Shown: piece by piece, positions 45,836 to 58,301 of the stretch
Layout of the letters: each line of letters starts with the position of its first letter
How positions within the stretch are numbered: position 1 is the first letter of the stretch
Notes under the pieces: model-generated
The model's database searches: none
What the model was told of the DNA's origin: nothing
The model's input: only the letters and a program-made list of their open reading frames with translations
Program-made: the position numbers and the translations under genes
Assembly (NCBI RefSeq): GCF_048544455.1
Contig: NC_133537.1
Span: 17,545,541-17,609,540, forward strand
From: Silene latifolia
Taxonomy: Eukaryota; Streptophyta; Magnoliopsida; Caryophyllales; Caryophyllaceae
DNA: 64,000 bases
Direction of reading: 5' to 3'

Positions 45836-46963
45836 TGTAACACCCCCTAATACCAAGGTACCTTACCAAGGACTACCCTAGCATGAAAGACTATTACCAT
45901 CTCGGTTGCCCGAGGTAAGTATATATCAAAAGCAACAATGCAAAAACACATTTATTAAGGTATAAAGAGTTAGCGATTACATTAACTCAGACCAACTCAA
46001 ATATAAACGCATAAGGTCTCAATACAATTGAAATCAAAGACAACTGAACTTGTAACAACGTAAGCTAGACTCGAAGTGATGACTCCTCATGACCGTCCCA
46101 TAGCTAAACATTTGCATTACCTGTCATAATCTGCTCACCATCCTCGAATGGATCACCGCAGGTTTTACAAAACAACAACACGGGGTCAGTACCGCTCAAT
46201 CAAGATAAGACAAACAAATATTGTAACCGGCTGATCATCCTCCATCCCCGGTCTCTCGATCTCACACAGTAACCGACTACACACCGAAATGTGTAGCCCT
46301 GCCAGATTACCCATCGCAACAGGTAATCCTCGCCGATGGGTGACCTGCACCCATCCCCACCTAGTCCAGCTCATCAACGAGCGACTAACAATCCCTGTCT
46401 TTTAATGTGCACATCCCCTCCCGTGACGGGTTCCACGGAGGGCGAACTAGGGTGTGAAACCACTCTCACAAGTGCTCCACCACAATCACACACAGCATCA
46501 CAGCTGTCACAACACCACAACCGTCACAACATAACCACACCAACACCGTCACCACAACACCCATCCTCCGATGATCAGCAGATAACAACAATTATACACA
46601 GTACAATCACAACATCTCAAATTAATTAAACAGAACTGAGTAGGGAAACCCTACCTTTTCGCAATCCGCTTACGCTGCAATCAACCATACAAATGCATAA
46701 CAATTACCACATCGTCACCTACAACAACAATCATATAATTCCAATCACTAACTGCAAAACCGCATTTCCCCCAATTCATGAATAAAGACAAACCCTAGAA
46801 TTAATCATCAACAACATAGGGATAAAGACTTACCGGAGAAAGAATGAAAGATTGAATACGATAACTACGATGTCCACACACACACAGAGGAGATATTTGG
46901 GAGTAATTAGAGTGTCGTAGGTTTGATTAGGTTTGCAAATGACGTTTTAGAAACTGATTATCG

Positions 46964-46972
46964 AATATATAA
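46964..46972 (-). promoter_or_regulatory. TATA box of the LARD-like LTR
   Basis: Minus strand TTATATATT, about 50 bases downstream (LTR sense) of the palindrome cluster. The same stretch is kept in the other LTR near 52553. Confidence 0.45.
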
Positions 46973-47026
46973 TCCCTAATTACTCCCGAATCAAACCGCT
47001 GAAATATTACTCGCCAGAACGGATAC

Positions 47027-47180
47027 TCGACCGAGTATAGAGTATACTCGGCCGAGTATCCTATACTCGGTCGAGTATCCTATACTCGGTCGAGTATTCA
47101 TCATACTCGGTCGAGTATTCCTCGGCAGTAGCCAAACAAACTACACAACCTACACTACTCGGCCGAGTAGGCTCTACTAG
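47027..47180. repeat. Cluster of TACTCGGYCGAGTA palindromes in LTR U3
   Basis: Seven near-perfect palindromes of the form TACTCGGTCGAGTA or TACTCGGCCGAGTA within about 150 bases. The other LTR (52613-52760) has six. Confidence 0.95.
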
Positions 47181-47215
47181 GTCGAGTACAAGCCTAAGAA
47201 ATCCGTAGTATTACA

Positions 47216-47242
47216 GTCTTCCCCCACCCCCCCCCCTCTTAA
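47216..47242 (-). other. Polypurine tract of the LARD-like element
   Basis: Minus strand: GAGGGGGGGGGTGGGGGAAG directly before the 3' LTR. Confidence 0.8.
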
Positions 47243-50200
47243 AAAGAACTTCGTCCCCGAAGTTCCAACCCAACCTATAAAACATGGACACCTAACACTA
47301 ACTCCACCAACCACGCTTACTAGATAACATATCCTCTCGATATTGACTCCATAATATTATCGAATAACCACAATACAATGTTGCCAACCTTGTCTCACTT
47401 CCGTAACACTCACTAGAAACTCAATACCAAGACAATCCACAAAATAAGATCAACTATCAAAACGGAACGTTACATTCTACCATCCTTGAAACGAACTTCG
47501 TCCTCGAAGTTTACTCACACACAAAAACATGCTCACACAATCCGTTAACACTATCGAAGTTTACTCACACTCCTAACCTCATACTACTACGAGCACTACC
47601 ATAACCTGTAATAAAATCGACCATCACACAAATCCATTCTTATTCTATACCAACACTCAAACTTCCAATTGCAACCTCTATGACCATCAAACTCTCTTGC
47701 CGCATCCTACTCCTCTTAAGATAAATGTTACGTCCTCGTAACTCACTAATACTAGGTCCTTTGTTATACCTCCCATAATCCTCATTACTACCGCATGACA
47801 ACGATAACCCACTATAACCTCAACACCTACAACCATTCCTATGACCATGACTCTCTTTCTTTAACAGTTCTCGTGCCTCAATTATCCGGTACTCCCATAA
47901 TATATATCATAAAATCCTCAGTATAACCACTACCCCATCTCTTCTACATTACCACAACACGACATACTTCTATATACATATACACTCACCTCCATAATAA
48001 TATCTCACAATCCTCAAGTGTTACACATACTTACATTAGCTTCTCAAGTTCACTTCTTTTATTACCACAAAACTCACCCTTGACTTGACATGATACGAAG
48101 TCCCAAAACTCTGTACTCACTGTTCCAATAAAAGGTGCTAAACCACATGTAGTTCCAGTTCAATACCACACATGCTCCACAATCTCTTGCTACAACTATG
48201 TCCACCTATGCCTCATCAAAAACAAGATCAAAAGTACTCCAACAACCTCTCACTACTGAGTCCCATTAACAGAATATTACTATGCCATGACAACAACAGC
48301 ACCATACTCAACTCTCTCTCATACCATACTCTATTTTCACTCCCAAGCTGACACCGGTAAGAAACATCGGGAAACAACACAACGGTCTATATGCCCCGAC
48401 CGACACTGACAAGAAATAGCAGTAAACAAACAACGATCGATGACAACACGAAAATACTCGTATCACAACACGTATTACCGTGCCCAGTGCACAACACCAC
48501 ATCGATGGCCATTGCAACTCTTAAAATCTCATAATACTGACTCAGCACAACTTCCTTGACCACAAGACTGTCTTAAAACTGCTCTACCAGATCACGACGC
48601 AGCACATTAGACGAGATCACAAATACCAACCTTATGAATATTATCCATACCATGACTCTTGAGGCCGGAACCTCACATCATCATTTACAGATATCATACA
48701 TACACATATAAGTATAACATATGACGCGGAACACACACATAACGACTCGTAACTATCACGCCACACCATTACTCGTGAGGCCAGGACCTCACACAAAGTT
48801 TTACACACCTCATGGACCCATAATCAAATCTAACTAGCCAATCCTGACCACGTAAGTTACCACTTGACAATGAATACTTCTCATCCGGACTTAACTCAGG
48901 TGCCTTTCATAACATATCCTCTCATACAAACAATTATCACCCCTCCGGCAAATGTAGCCATAACATTATTGCTCAACTTCCAGCTAGCACCTCATATATC
49001 TACATATTATACTCCCTCACAACCAAACATACTAATCACCTCCACAAGATCAACCTCAATAGGACAGCTAACTTCCCTAAAGTAACATCATCCTCAACCA
49101 CTAGTGACAATACTATGATGCCAACATCCTTCATGTGATTACTCTCTTACTATCACTTCTTAATATAACAATCTGTTTCCACTCTTTGTTATCATCCCAA
49201 ATAACGAACATTCAATCCATCAACAAAATCTACCCCAAAATTATTCCCAATTATATCCTTTATCATATTGTTACCTAACTCTCCACCAAAATCTCAGACC
49301 GTGCAAACACTCTACCAACTTCTTATTCCCTTAATACCTCGAAACTCACGGCTAACATGTCGTCCTGCTCTCCTATATAACTATTAACTCACACCCTCTA
49401 GTGAGGCTATCGTACATATCCATAATTTCCTACCTTCATGCTCCTTAACTCCGGTCAACGTTCTCTCAACTTACTTCCATGCCTCTTTCCCCCTTTTTAC
49501 TCAATAATACCAATTAATAATTCATCTCCTTTCTCTTTCTACCTAACTATTTAGTAATCCGATTACCTTCTTGTTACTCCACAACTCAAATTCCAGTAAT
49601 TCATATCGATATCTTCTCTTTATTTCTTATCACTTATCTCCTCCCATCATACTATTCACTCGCACTTGTTACCATCAAGTCTACACACTAACGGTTATTC
49701 TTCAATAAGCCGTATCTCCCTGTCGTATATCTAGGAAACCAAAAATTCATCTCATACCGTTAATTGCCCAAAGAATTACACACTAGGCTGACCCCTTGAT
49801 ATTCCAAATTCCCAAATCAACCACTATCTACTCATCGCGGCATAACTTGACCTCACTATACACTATTCGTTTCCATCTCTCTATAGCGACCTTTTATCAC
49901 ATATATCCTTAAGCAACTCAATCCAAACCGTCTCCCTCCATAAATCCTTACACATCCCAATATGCCACTATTCGTATCCCCCATCTCAATCTTTTATTCT
50001 CACGTTTCTTTACACTTACATCACTCTTGCCCATATATACTTACTTTTATATTACTCAACCCACGACTATATCACTCATCATATCTCACAAAACATGCTC
50101 CTTGTCTCGATTAGCTCATCAATCTACTCTTTTCTTGTTCCACTATCCCTCACAACCACATATAACTCATGTCATTTATATCCAAAACCTATCCCTCATA

Positions 50201-51405
50201 CGCCGGCATTCTTCCTATCATAGCATTTGGTAACTTATGTATCAAGACCGTCACATATATAAAAGAATGCGTTAAGACTCAAAACATACGTGTGCACATA
50301 CCCCACGACTCAAAACAAATGTAAGAACATAGCCACCAACTTAAAAAATAAGGTGAAAATATAGACACCGATTCAAAATAGCCGCCCACTAAGGTACTCG
50401 GTCGAGTACATAGCATACTAGGTCGAGTACAGGATACTCGGTCGAGTAACTATATTACTCGGCCGAGTTTTTGACTCCAGAAGCGAACGTAATTATCACA
50501 GGGGATTACTCGGTCGAGTATTGGGAATACTCGGTCGAGTAGCCCTTACTCGGTCGAGTACCAACACAATTCTCAGCATCGTCCAGTTTTCGTAAAACAG
50601 TCATATCTCACTCGTTACTTGGTCGTTTTTTGCGTGTGATCTATCGTTAGAATCATAAGAAGACAAGCTATCACCTCCAATTGGAATTACAGCAATATCA
50701 TTTCTAGAACTCAACTTATGACAGTTTTAAGACAACCCTTCCATAATCGATCATCATACAAATCAAATTTCCTAAACAAAAACAATTTTAACATGCATAA
50801 GGCAACAACAACAACTCAATACTTCAAGAAACCAGTACACAAGTGAACTCTTATCATACCCACATGAAAATTAGACACGACATTCATGTATATAGACACC
50901 TGCCCGTAACTATATGCTACTACTAACAATCAAGCATTAACATCATCATGTTCATATGCACATGTACCACTACCATACTTCATGCTCAAGATTGTATTAA
51001 ACAGGTAACATGATCACATTCTTCATGCTCAGTATCAATCAGATACAAATTCACAATTCACCTTTCATATTTTACCATGTTCCAACACTTAACATGCCAA
51101 CATATTCATGCTCAAAGTTTAACATCAACAATCATCGATGCATCTTTCAACAACTATCACATTCCACTTCTTTCATCATTTCATCCAACTATGCACAAGA
51201 TTCAAACTATAGGTATCAAACTCACATGACTCAAACATACAACAGTTATCCCCTATGTGACCGGCTTGAGATCGTAAGGGCCTTAATGCGACTTCGGGAC
51301 GTCTCCCAAGTCTTTCTGGTAGCTCCAAACAACTCTCCCCGGGTTCATTTTATTTAGACTCCCTAAGTTCATTGGGTTCATTAGTTTTAGGTGCCGGAAT
51401 CGTCG
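47243..51405 (-). other. Internal region of the LARD-like element, non-coding
   Basis: A/C-rich on the plus strand, no recognisable domain. ACTTCGTCC-type remnants lie at 47250-47268 and 47490-47512. A second palindrome cluster is at 50393-50565. Confidence 0.75.
50393..50565. repeat. Internal cluster of TACTCGGTCGAGTA palindromes
   Basis: Seven copies or near-copies of the same palindrome as in the LTRs, about 850-1030 bases downstream of the primer-binding site in element sense. Confidence 0.95.
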
Positions 51406-51417
51406 GCTCTGATACCA
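51406..51417 (-). other. Primer-binding site, initiator-Met tRNA type
   Basis: Minus strand TGGTATCAGAGC, three bases after the end of the 5' LTR. Confidence 0.9.
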
Positions 51418-51420
51418 CTT

Positions 51421-52786
51421 TGTAACACCCCCTCATACCAAGGTATCTTACCAAGGACTACCCTAGCATGAAAGGCTGTTACCATCTCGGTTGCCCGAGA
51501 TCATAAGCAACAATGCAAAAACACATTTATTAAAGTATAAAGAGTTAGCGATTACATTAACTCAAACCAACTCAAATATAAACGCATAAGGTCTCAATAC
51601 AATTGAAATCAAAGACAACTGAACTTGCAACAGCGGAAGCTAGACTCGAAGTGATGACTCCCCATGACCGTCCCATAGCTAAACATCTGCATTACCTGTC
51701 ATAATCTGCTCACCATCCCCGAATGGATCACCGCAGGTTTTACAAAACAACAACACGGGGTCAGTACAGCTCAATCAAGATAAGACAAACAAATATTGTA
51801 ACCGGCTGATCATCCTCCATCCCCGGTCTCCCGATCTCACACAGTAACCGACTATACACCGAAGTGTGTAGCCCTGCCAGATTAACCATCGCAACAGGTA
51901 ATCCTCGCCGCCAGTGGGTGACCGCAGCCTATCCCCACCTAGTCCAGCTCATCAACGAGCGACTAACAATTCCTGTCCCTTAATGTGCACATCCCCTCCC
52001 GTGACGGGTTCCACGGAGGGCGAACTAGGGTGTGAAGCCACTCCCGCAAGTGACTCCACCACAATCACACACAGCATCACGGTTTGTCCACAACACCACA
52101 ACCGTCACAACATAACCACACCAACACCGTCACCACAACACCCATCCTCCGATGATCAGCAGATAACAACAATTATACACAATACAATCACAACATCTCA
52201 AATTAATTAAATATAACTGAGTAGGGGAAACCCTATACCTTTTCGCAATCCGCTTACGCTGCAATCAACCATACAAATGCATAACAATTACCACATCGTC
52301 ACCTACAACAACAATCATATAATTCCAATCACTAACTGCAAAACCCCATTTCCCCCAATTCATGAATAAAGACAAACCCTAGAATTAATCATCATCAACA
52401 TAGGGATAAAGACTTACCGGCGAAAGAATGAAAAATTGAATGTGATAACTACGATGTCCACACACACACACACACAGAGGAGAGATTTGGGAATGATTAG
52501 AGTGTTGTAGGTTTGATTAGGTTTGCAAATGACGTTTTAGAAACTGATTATCGAATATATAATCCCTAATTACTTCCGAATCAAACCGCTGAAAAATTAC
52601 TCGCCAGACCGGATACTCGACCGGGTATAGAGTATACTCGGCCGAGTATCCTCTACTCGGTCGAGTATTCATCATACTCGGCCGAGTATTCCTCGGCAGT
52701 AGCCGAACAGACTACACAACCTACACTACTCGGCCGAGTAGGCTCTACACGGTCGAGTACAAGCCTAAGAAATCCGTAGTATTACA
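51421..52786 (-). repeat. 5' LTR of the LARD-like element
   Basis: 1366 bp; pairs with 45836-47215. Contains six TACTCGG palindromes, one fewer than the partner. Confidence 0.9.
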
Positions 52787-53593
52787 TATACTATAGGAGG
52801 TCAAAGCTTAGGATTAGCTCGACCCGCCAGTTGGTCCTTTTTTTTGCCCGGCCCATGGCAGGTCCGACCCCTCCTCCACCATGGGCCGTGTGCGGGTCTA
52901 GCATATCATAATACTTGGCCCGTCCCTTGACCGCCTAAACCCTTCCGCCCTAGGCCCACCCTCAGCCCATCCCTATAAAGTACCCAAGCCGGTTCTGGGT
53001 CTATCTCCACCAGGGTCGGCTCGACCCGCCCCATACCACCCGCCTTAACCCCTTAATTATTAGACGATGAGTTAGAGGTACCATCAAAGTTTTTCCTTGG
53101 AATAATCCGTTTACCAAATCTAACCATGGAAGATGAGATGAAGTAAATCCGCAATTAAGGCTGGATTACTACACTACTAGCACACACAAATCACAATATC
53201 GATCGTTAATAAGTAATGATTACACTTTAAGAAAGCTGGGTAAGGCAAATTAGTGAGGTTTAGTTTAGTTGTGTTCCATTAATTAGTGGGGTTAATACTT
53301 TCCGGCATGGAGATTTTGTGCGCTAAATTAGACTATCTAATGTACTTTCTGTGTCCAATATCAGATATGTATGTCTTATATATGGGGATTTCATAATCAT
53401 TACGCTTTCATAACAAAGTCACATAGCTTAATTCTTTTATAGTCTAACCCATTGTTTGTAAATCAATTAAAGATAACCTTTCATGGAGCAAATTTTATGG
53501 TTAAGAAAGAGAGTAAACATTTTATAACGAAGATATTTCAGTCTTATGGTTAGGAAAAAGGTATAATAGAGAAGAAGTCACAAAATACCCCCA
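52787..53593. other. Interval with a GACCC/GGCCC-rich segment, no gene
   Basis: TATAC duplicate at 52787-52791. 52810-53050 is rich in GACCCGCC and GGCCC words, like a decayed small repeat. The rest is AT-rich. Confidence 0.55.
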
Positions 53594-53601
53594 CTCTGAA
53601 G

Positions 53602-54396
53602 CAGGGGCGAAGTCATGATCTAAAATATAGGGTAGCGAAAATTTTCTAAATTTTGTACCTATTAAAATAAGCGCAAATATCAAAATATATACGGAGGGAA
53701 TTTTTTTAGCTAATGGCTCATTTGTGATTTAAAGATCCCACGTTTGAGTTTCGGAATAAGCTAAAATGTTTTTAGGAATATTGTTGTGCGTCGTTAATGA
53801 TCATGCTCATATCTTTAAAGGTTAACACTTCCAAAATTTAATTTATGTGAACAGTTTGTGTAACTATTAAAGCGTAACTAACAAAAACGTTAACAATATT
53901 CACTAATTTATATTTTGTAACAAAAACTTGTAACATGTACAAGTAATTATAAGGAAATATCTATGTAATACTTCCTCATTCAAGCTAATTATATACTACC
54001 TCCATCTCAACAACTCCTTTACGTTTTATTATAATATTTTTCACAAATGAATAAAATTGTAAATAATTTATTGAGTCGGGGGAGTATACGTCTATTAGCA
54101 TATGGTAAGTACTAACCACTAAGTACCATTATTAGGTTAGGCGTTAGGCACATCATTTGAAATAAAGGAGTTAAAAAGATGCTTTTAAGAGGAATTGAAC
54201 ACAGACAACTTAGATGGTGGACAAAACACCTTGCCACTTGCACACCTACATACTTGCAGTAAATATTGTGATAGTTTAATTTATTCATTTCTTAAAGTCA
54301 GTAGAATTGGGGTAGTAGGAATTCGTCTTCTTCCTCGGTATTTCTAGGCTTGGGGTAGCAGCGGCTACCCCTTGCTACCCTCTAGCTTCGCCCCTG
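53602..54396. mobile_element. hAT-type non-autonomous element (795 bp)
   Basis: Terminal repeats CAGGGGCGAAG and CTTCGCCCCTG, flanked by a perfect 8-bp duplication CTCTGAAG (53594-53601 and 54397-54404). No transposase. Confidence 0.9.
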
Positions 54397-54404
54397 CTCT
54401 GAAG

Positions 54405-54885
54405 AAAATGAATTGTTATATAGTGTATAAGAGGTCTTAGGTTTCATTTTCGACATGTAAAATGAGACATGAATTTGATCGAACCCGAATTGATCCGACC
54501 TGACACCTAAAATGAGAATCCGAACTTGACTGAACCTAAATTGACTTGACCCTTATACGACCCGAACTCAAATGCCTTATTGTTGAAAACTGGCTGTTAT
54601 CCTTAAATAACTTGATAATAAGTAATATCTGACTCGAGAATGACCCGAACATAATGAATCTGATCCAACCTGGAAGTGACCTACCCAAACAGACCTCGAC
54701 CCAAACCCGGCCTAGACTAGTTAACCCGTTTTCCAGGTTAATACCAGTGATTTTTTTTGGAAAAAAATGAGGGGTACTAGTCACTACATAAATTTTAAAA
54801 AAAAAAAAAAAAAAATAACCTCGTAGAAAAAAACTTTTTTTTAATAAAAAATTAAATTGATCATCTGAAGTAGAATTATGATGTA
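54405..54885. other. Interval with ACCCGAA-rich repeat, no gene
   Basis: 54475-54735 is studded with GACCCGAAC / CCGACCTGA words; a poly(A) run lies at 54798-54816. Confidence 0.55.
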
Positions 54886-55275
54886 ATTTTCTAAACGGTA
54901 CTCTCGTGTTTTTCAGATTTCTATGTGGCGCCCCTTAATTTTAAAAACATCACTGCTACCCCTAAATTTTATAAAGTGTTCATAAAATACCCAAACTAAC
55001 GAAATTTTAGTTTTTTAACCGTTAAATTTAATAAAGAAAACATATTTAAAATTGGGTAAACGATATTCGTGATAAACGTTTGACAAATTATCGCCCAAAA
55101 AATCAATAAAAATGCGTAAATTAAACATATAAAAATGACGGATTGGAGCTTTTTGAGTATTTTGAGAAGTTTTTATTAAGTTTAGGAGTACTATTATACT
55201 AATGATGTTTTAAAAAGATGAGGGGTAATATGTAGAAATCGAAAAAACACGAAGGTATCATGTAAAAAAACCCTA
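54886..55275. mobile_element. Inverted-repeat MITE, diverged
   Basis: Arms at about 54886-54955 and 55210-55275 share TCGTGTTTTT, GATTTCTA, CCCCT and AAAACATCA blocks in inverted order. Ends not exact, target duplication not seen. Confidence 0.55.
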
Positions 55276-55750
55276 ATTTATTTTGATTGGATGAGAGGAT
55301 AAATATGGGTGGCATGCATGTAAGTCCGACCCAGTCTTTTACCGGACAGTTCAGGGTCTGAGAACTATCAGTAAGTTTTGCTATAGACGAATATATCCGT
55401 TATAGTAAGAGACGGGTCAAATTCCCTTAAAGTGGTGACATTTTAGAGGCCCCTACTCCACTAGGCAAGCATAATGTGGTATGTTATTTGGTCCGTCTTT
55501 AGTTATAGACGGATAGTTGCCGTCTATAATGAGATTTGCCTTTTCCATTAAAAGGTAAAAAGCAAAAGAAAAAAAAAAGTGGCTAGGTGGGAGAGTTCAA
55601 GGCCACATTCATGAGACAGGGCGGCCAGCCAGGCTCTCTCACCCCTTATCACAGGACTGTTTCTAGTAAGGTAGATTAGGCTAGACATGAAGTTGGGTTG
55701 TGGCTACCTCTCGAAGTAAGTACTTTTGAAACCATTTCGAAATACTAATA
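55276..55750. other. Interval without gene
   Basis: Contains TATAGACGGATA / CCGTCTATA words (55380-55540) that may be another small decayed inverted-repeat element. Confidence 0.45.
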
Positions 55751-55758
55751 TAAAAATA

Positions 55759-56112
55759 ACGGAAATTTTACATGGTACTCTCGAATTTTGGCAGATTACT
55801 CATAGTATTCTTCATTTTAAGTTTCTACATACGGTACCCTGTGTTTACCTTTTCCATTCCCTGAATAACCTTTTGACAAACTTCCGTCATAACGCCGTTA
55901 CTCCTATGAGTAATTAGATGAGTAATTGAGTATGTTATGCTATCAAAAAAAGGCGTCACAAGTCATACGAGTAACGGCCTTGCGACGAAAGTTTGTCAAA
56001 AGGGTATTCTGGGAATGAAAAAGATAACCACGGGGGTACCATATGTAGAAACTTAAAATGAGGGGTACCATGTATAATCTGCCAAAATTCAAAGGTACCA
56101 TGGAAATTTCCG
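55759..56112. mobile_element. Inverted-repeat MITE with 7-8 bp duplication
   Basis: Starts ACGGAAATTTTACATGGTAC and ends with its near-complement; arms of about 150 bases share AATTTTGGCAGATTA, TTTTAAGTTTCTACATA, GGTACC and TTTGACAAACTT in inverted order. TAAAAATA occurs at 55751-55758 and 56113-56120. No ORF of significance. Confidence 0.75.
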
Positions 56113-56120
56113 TAAAAATA

Positions 56121-57352
56121 AGGTAAACTCGGAAAAAGTTCTAAAATTTTTAATTAGAAACTTCAAAATTTCTATCATCCAGCGGACCTATACTAACCCT
56201 CCCCAAGCTCTGCCATTAGGTCTATCTCTACTAAATAACAATGTCTCAATTCTCTTCACAAGGGTAGAGTTGATATTTGACCAATTATTTTTAGTAGATC
56301 ACCTCAAACTAAAAAGGAGAATAATAAAATTGAAATGGAGGAGGAGGAGGCACCTTGTAAACAAGAAGGGGTTGTGTCAAGAATTCATGATTTCTGTAGG
56401 GAAATAATTAATGATTTTGGTGTAAGGGTAAAGACAAGAAAATATAATAATAAAACCCATTCAGATTGCATGTACTAAGACAAGGATGGTTACTTCTCTT
56501 TTTGGCTAGAAACTAGTCCATGGAGTATGATCACAAAGGAGTAAAACCAATTTATGTAATTGCTCACAAATTGTACAGTACTAAATTTGGAATAATACTG
56601 ATAGTATACATGAAGATAACTCCATGGATGTTTGGATGACATTACAGAATCATTCTATGAATAACAAGAATCGATTCCGAAAAACAAGGAACATATTCCA
56701 ATTAAATATGTTTTCAATTTTTTGGTTGGACTTCAACTATGAGCCATCAATGCCAGTTTAATATGCACAATTAACCTCAGTCCTCCCACCATCTCCCCAT
56801 CTAACAGTTCATTCATACCCTTACACTACAATACTACAGCATTTCGGAATTTCTAACTCTTAATTGTACATTGCAAAACGGTTTTAAGACGTTGACTCGA
56901 CGCAACTGCAATTTGGCTTGGACCCTAGCAGCCTGGGAGCGGGGGCAATTCCGGCAATCAGGCGGGACACAATCTGAAACGAAAATATACAGTAATAGGA
57001 GTACTCCCCTGCGAGAAACATTAAATCATGAAAAATGTTGTAGAGCAGATGCTCCGTATTTGACAGTGCTGGACCAAAATTTAAAAGGTTTACAGTACCT
57101 GTACAATAAATAATAATGCTCGTACAAGAGTACTTTCCATCAAGACCAAATAGGAGCAGAGCAGCAGCAGAAATCAATTTAGCTCACAATTTAATTTTCT
57201 AAAAAACGCACAACTCTACTAAATAACGAAATTAACACTAAATATTTAGTCGAAACCATAAGTCCATAATACTAATGCTAAAATAATACGAGTAATAATA
57301 TTATATTATATTATATTATATTATATTCTAATGTTATTTTCTTAACCTTATT
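56121..57352. other. Intergenic interval with pentamer repeat
   Basis: No gene recognised; 57301-57328 is a TTATA pentamer repeat just past the 3' end of the next gene. ORFs at 56871-57177 have no protein-like features. Confidence 0.55.
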
Positions 57353-58099
57353 CTAAGCTTTTCCATGGAGAACAACAGCGAGACTCTCTTCACGATGAAA
57401 CCTCACTTGCTTCGCAATGAACTCCTCTATCGTTCGCCGAAACTCCTCTCCGCCTTCGCCGCCTTCTCCTTCTTCCTCTGCAATCAACTTCGCCGTCGAT
57501 TCATCACCGCCGCAAATCACGTATTTCCTATAAACATCCGTCTCCGACCGTCGCAACTTCGCCGTTTCTTCTCTCTTCGTAAATTCACTCTTAATCTTCT
57601 CCGATTTACTCCTCCGATAATTAATTTCTTTTTCCTCCGTTTTCTCTTCGTTAACAAAATTAACCGCAACCGAAACCTTCGGTTCGCAAACGATGACCTC
57701 CTTGTCTTGGAAAACAACCTCCGCTTTATCAACATGCGACGGTGAATTAAACGGCGTCGTCTCGGAGTGTTCGTCACCGTCGTCGGAATCGGACCGGAGT
57801 TTTCGGTTAAATTCAGCGACGGCGGCGTCAACGGCGGAGGAGGACACGTCATTAGCGGAGAATAATCCGGATTTCGCTAAAAGCGAGACGACAATGGCGT
57901 TACCGAGGAGAAAAACGGAGGTAGGAGAGAAGACGAGTGCGGCGATTATACCTAAATATTCGCCGGAGATTTTGACGGCGAAAGGAAGACGGATTAAAAT
58001 CCACGAGAGTAGAATAATTAGAGTAAATATCTCAACGAAGCGAAATAGCTTCGTTAAGGTTTGTAATCGTCGCCATAGCTGTAAAACCGAAGCATCCAT
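57353..58099 (-). CDS. DUF4408/DUF761-like small membrane-associated plant protein, 248 aa, intact
   Basis: Single-exon ORF starting MDASVLQLWRRLQ. Residues about 20-42 (VEIFTLIILLSWILIRL) and 48-75 (LGIIAALVFSPTSVFLLGNA) are hydrophobic, two likely membrane segments as in DUF4408 proteins. The middle is acidic then basic (RRSKSEKIKSEF, RRSETDVYRKY). The C-terminus EEFRRTIEEFIAKQVRFHRE is the DUF761 motif (EEF...EFIAxQ...L/HxEE). Family members include stress- or pathogen-induced A70-like and cotton-fibre-expressed-like proteins of uncertain biochemical role. Codon use is GC-richer than its surroundings and there are no stops or frameshifts, so it looks like a functional host gene. Overlapping plus-strand ORFs are shadows. 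Confidence 0.8.
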   Translation of the reverse strand: MDASVLQLWRRLQTLTKLFRFVEIFTLIILLSWILIRLPFAVKISGEYLGIIAALVFSPTSVFLLGNAIVVSLLAKSGLFSANDVSSSAVDAAVAEFNRKLRSDSDDGDEHSETTPFNSPSHVDKAEVVFQDKEVIVCEPKVSVAVNFVNEEKTEEKEINYRRSKSEKIKSEFTKREETAKLRRSETDVYRKYVICGGDESTAKLIAEEEGEGGEGGEEFRRTIEEFIAKQVRFHREESLAVVLHGKA

Positions 58100-58291
58100 G
58101 GAAGCTTGAAGAGAGTGAGGAGTGGAGGTAGTGATTTTTAGTGTGGAAATAGTGAAGGTGAGTTAGAGAGAGAAAAGATGAGGAGAGAGAAAGAGTGGGG
58201 GGGAAGAAATGGCGTTTTCACAGTTGTTTTTAGACAGAGTTACATACTCATCCAAACAGAAGTTGAGCCCTTATAGTCGACAGCTTCCTCT

Positions 58292-58301
58292 CCTTTTATA
58301 G
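58292..58301 (-). promoter_or_regulatory. TATA box for the DUF761-like gene
   Basis: Minus strand CTATAAAAGG, about 195 bases before the ATG, followed by a CT-rich leader (58140-58200 complement), a common plant promoter layout. Confidence 0.6.

Larger units (their letters stand above)
45836..47215 (-). repeat. 3' LTR of the LARD-like element
   Basis: 1380 bp, nearly identical to 51421-52786. The plus-strand ORF at 46336-46629, repeated at 51914-52210, lies in R/U5-type sequence and is a low-complexity artefact. Confidence 0.9.
45836..52786 (-). mobile_element. Non-coding LTR element (LARD-like), probable Tekay/Del-type chromovirus derivative
   Basis: Two LTRs (1380 and 1366 bp), TG...CA ends, TSD TATAC, a primer-binding site matching initiator-Met tRNA and a G-rich polypurine tract give a complete minus-strand element. 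The 4.2-kb interior has no ORF resembling gag or pol. Just inside the 3' LTR the minus strand reads AACTTCGGGGACGAAGTTC, the NFGDEV-type end of Tekay/Del pol, so it likely descends from that lineage. Confidence 0.8.

Noticed and set aside
46336..46629. Duplicated 97-aa ORFs (also 51914-52210) as a gene pair
   Set aside because: They lie in the two LTRs of one element, on the strand opposite to element sense, and are low-complexity.
47027..47180. CRISPR-like regular repeats
   Set aside because: Short palindromes with irregular tiny spacers in an LTR of a plant genome; no cas genes or real spacers.
57365..58109. Plus-strand and alternative-frame ORFs over the DUF761-like gene
   Set aside because: Shadows of the minus-strand gene; arginine-rich, no domain.
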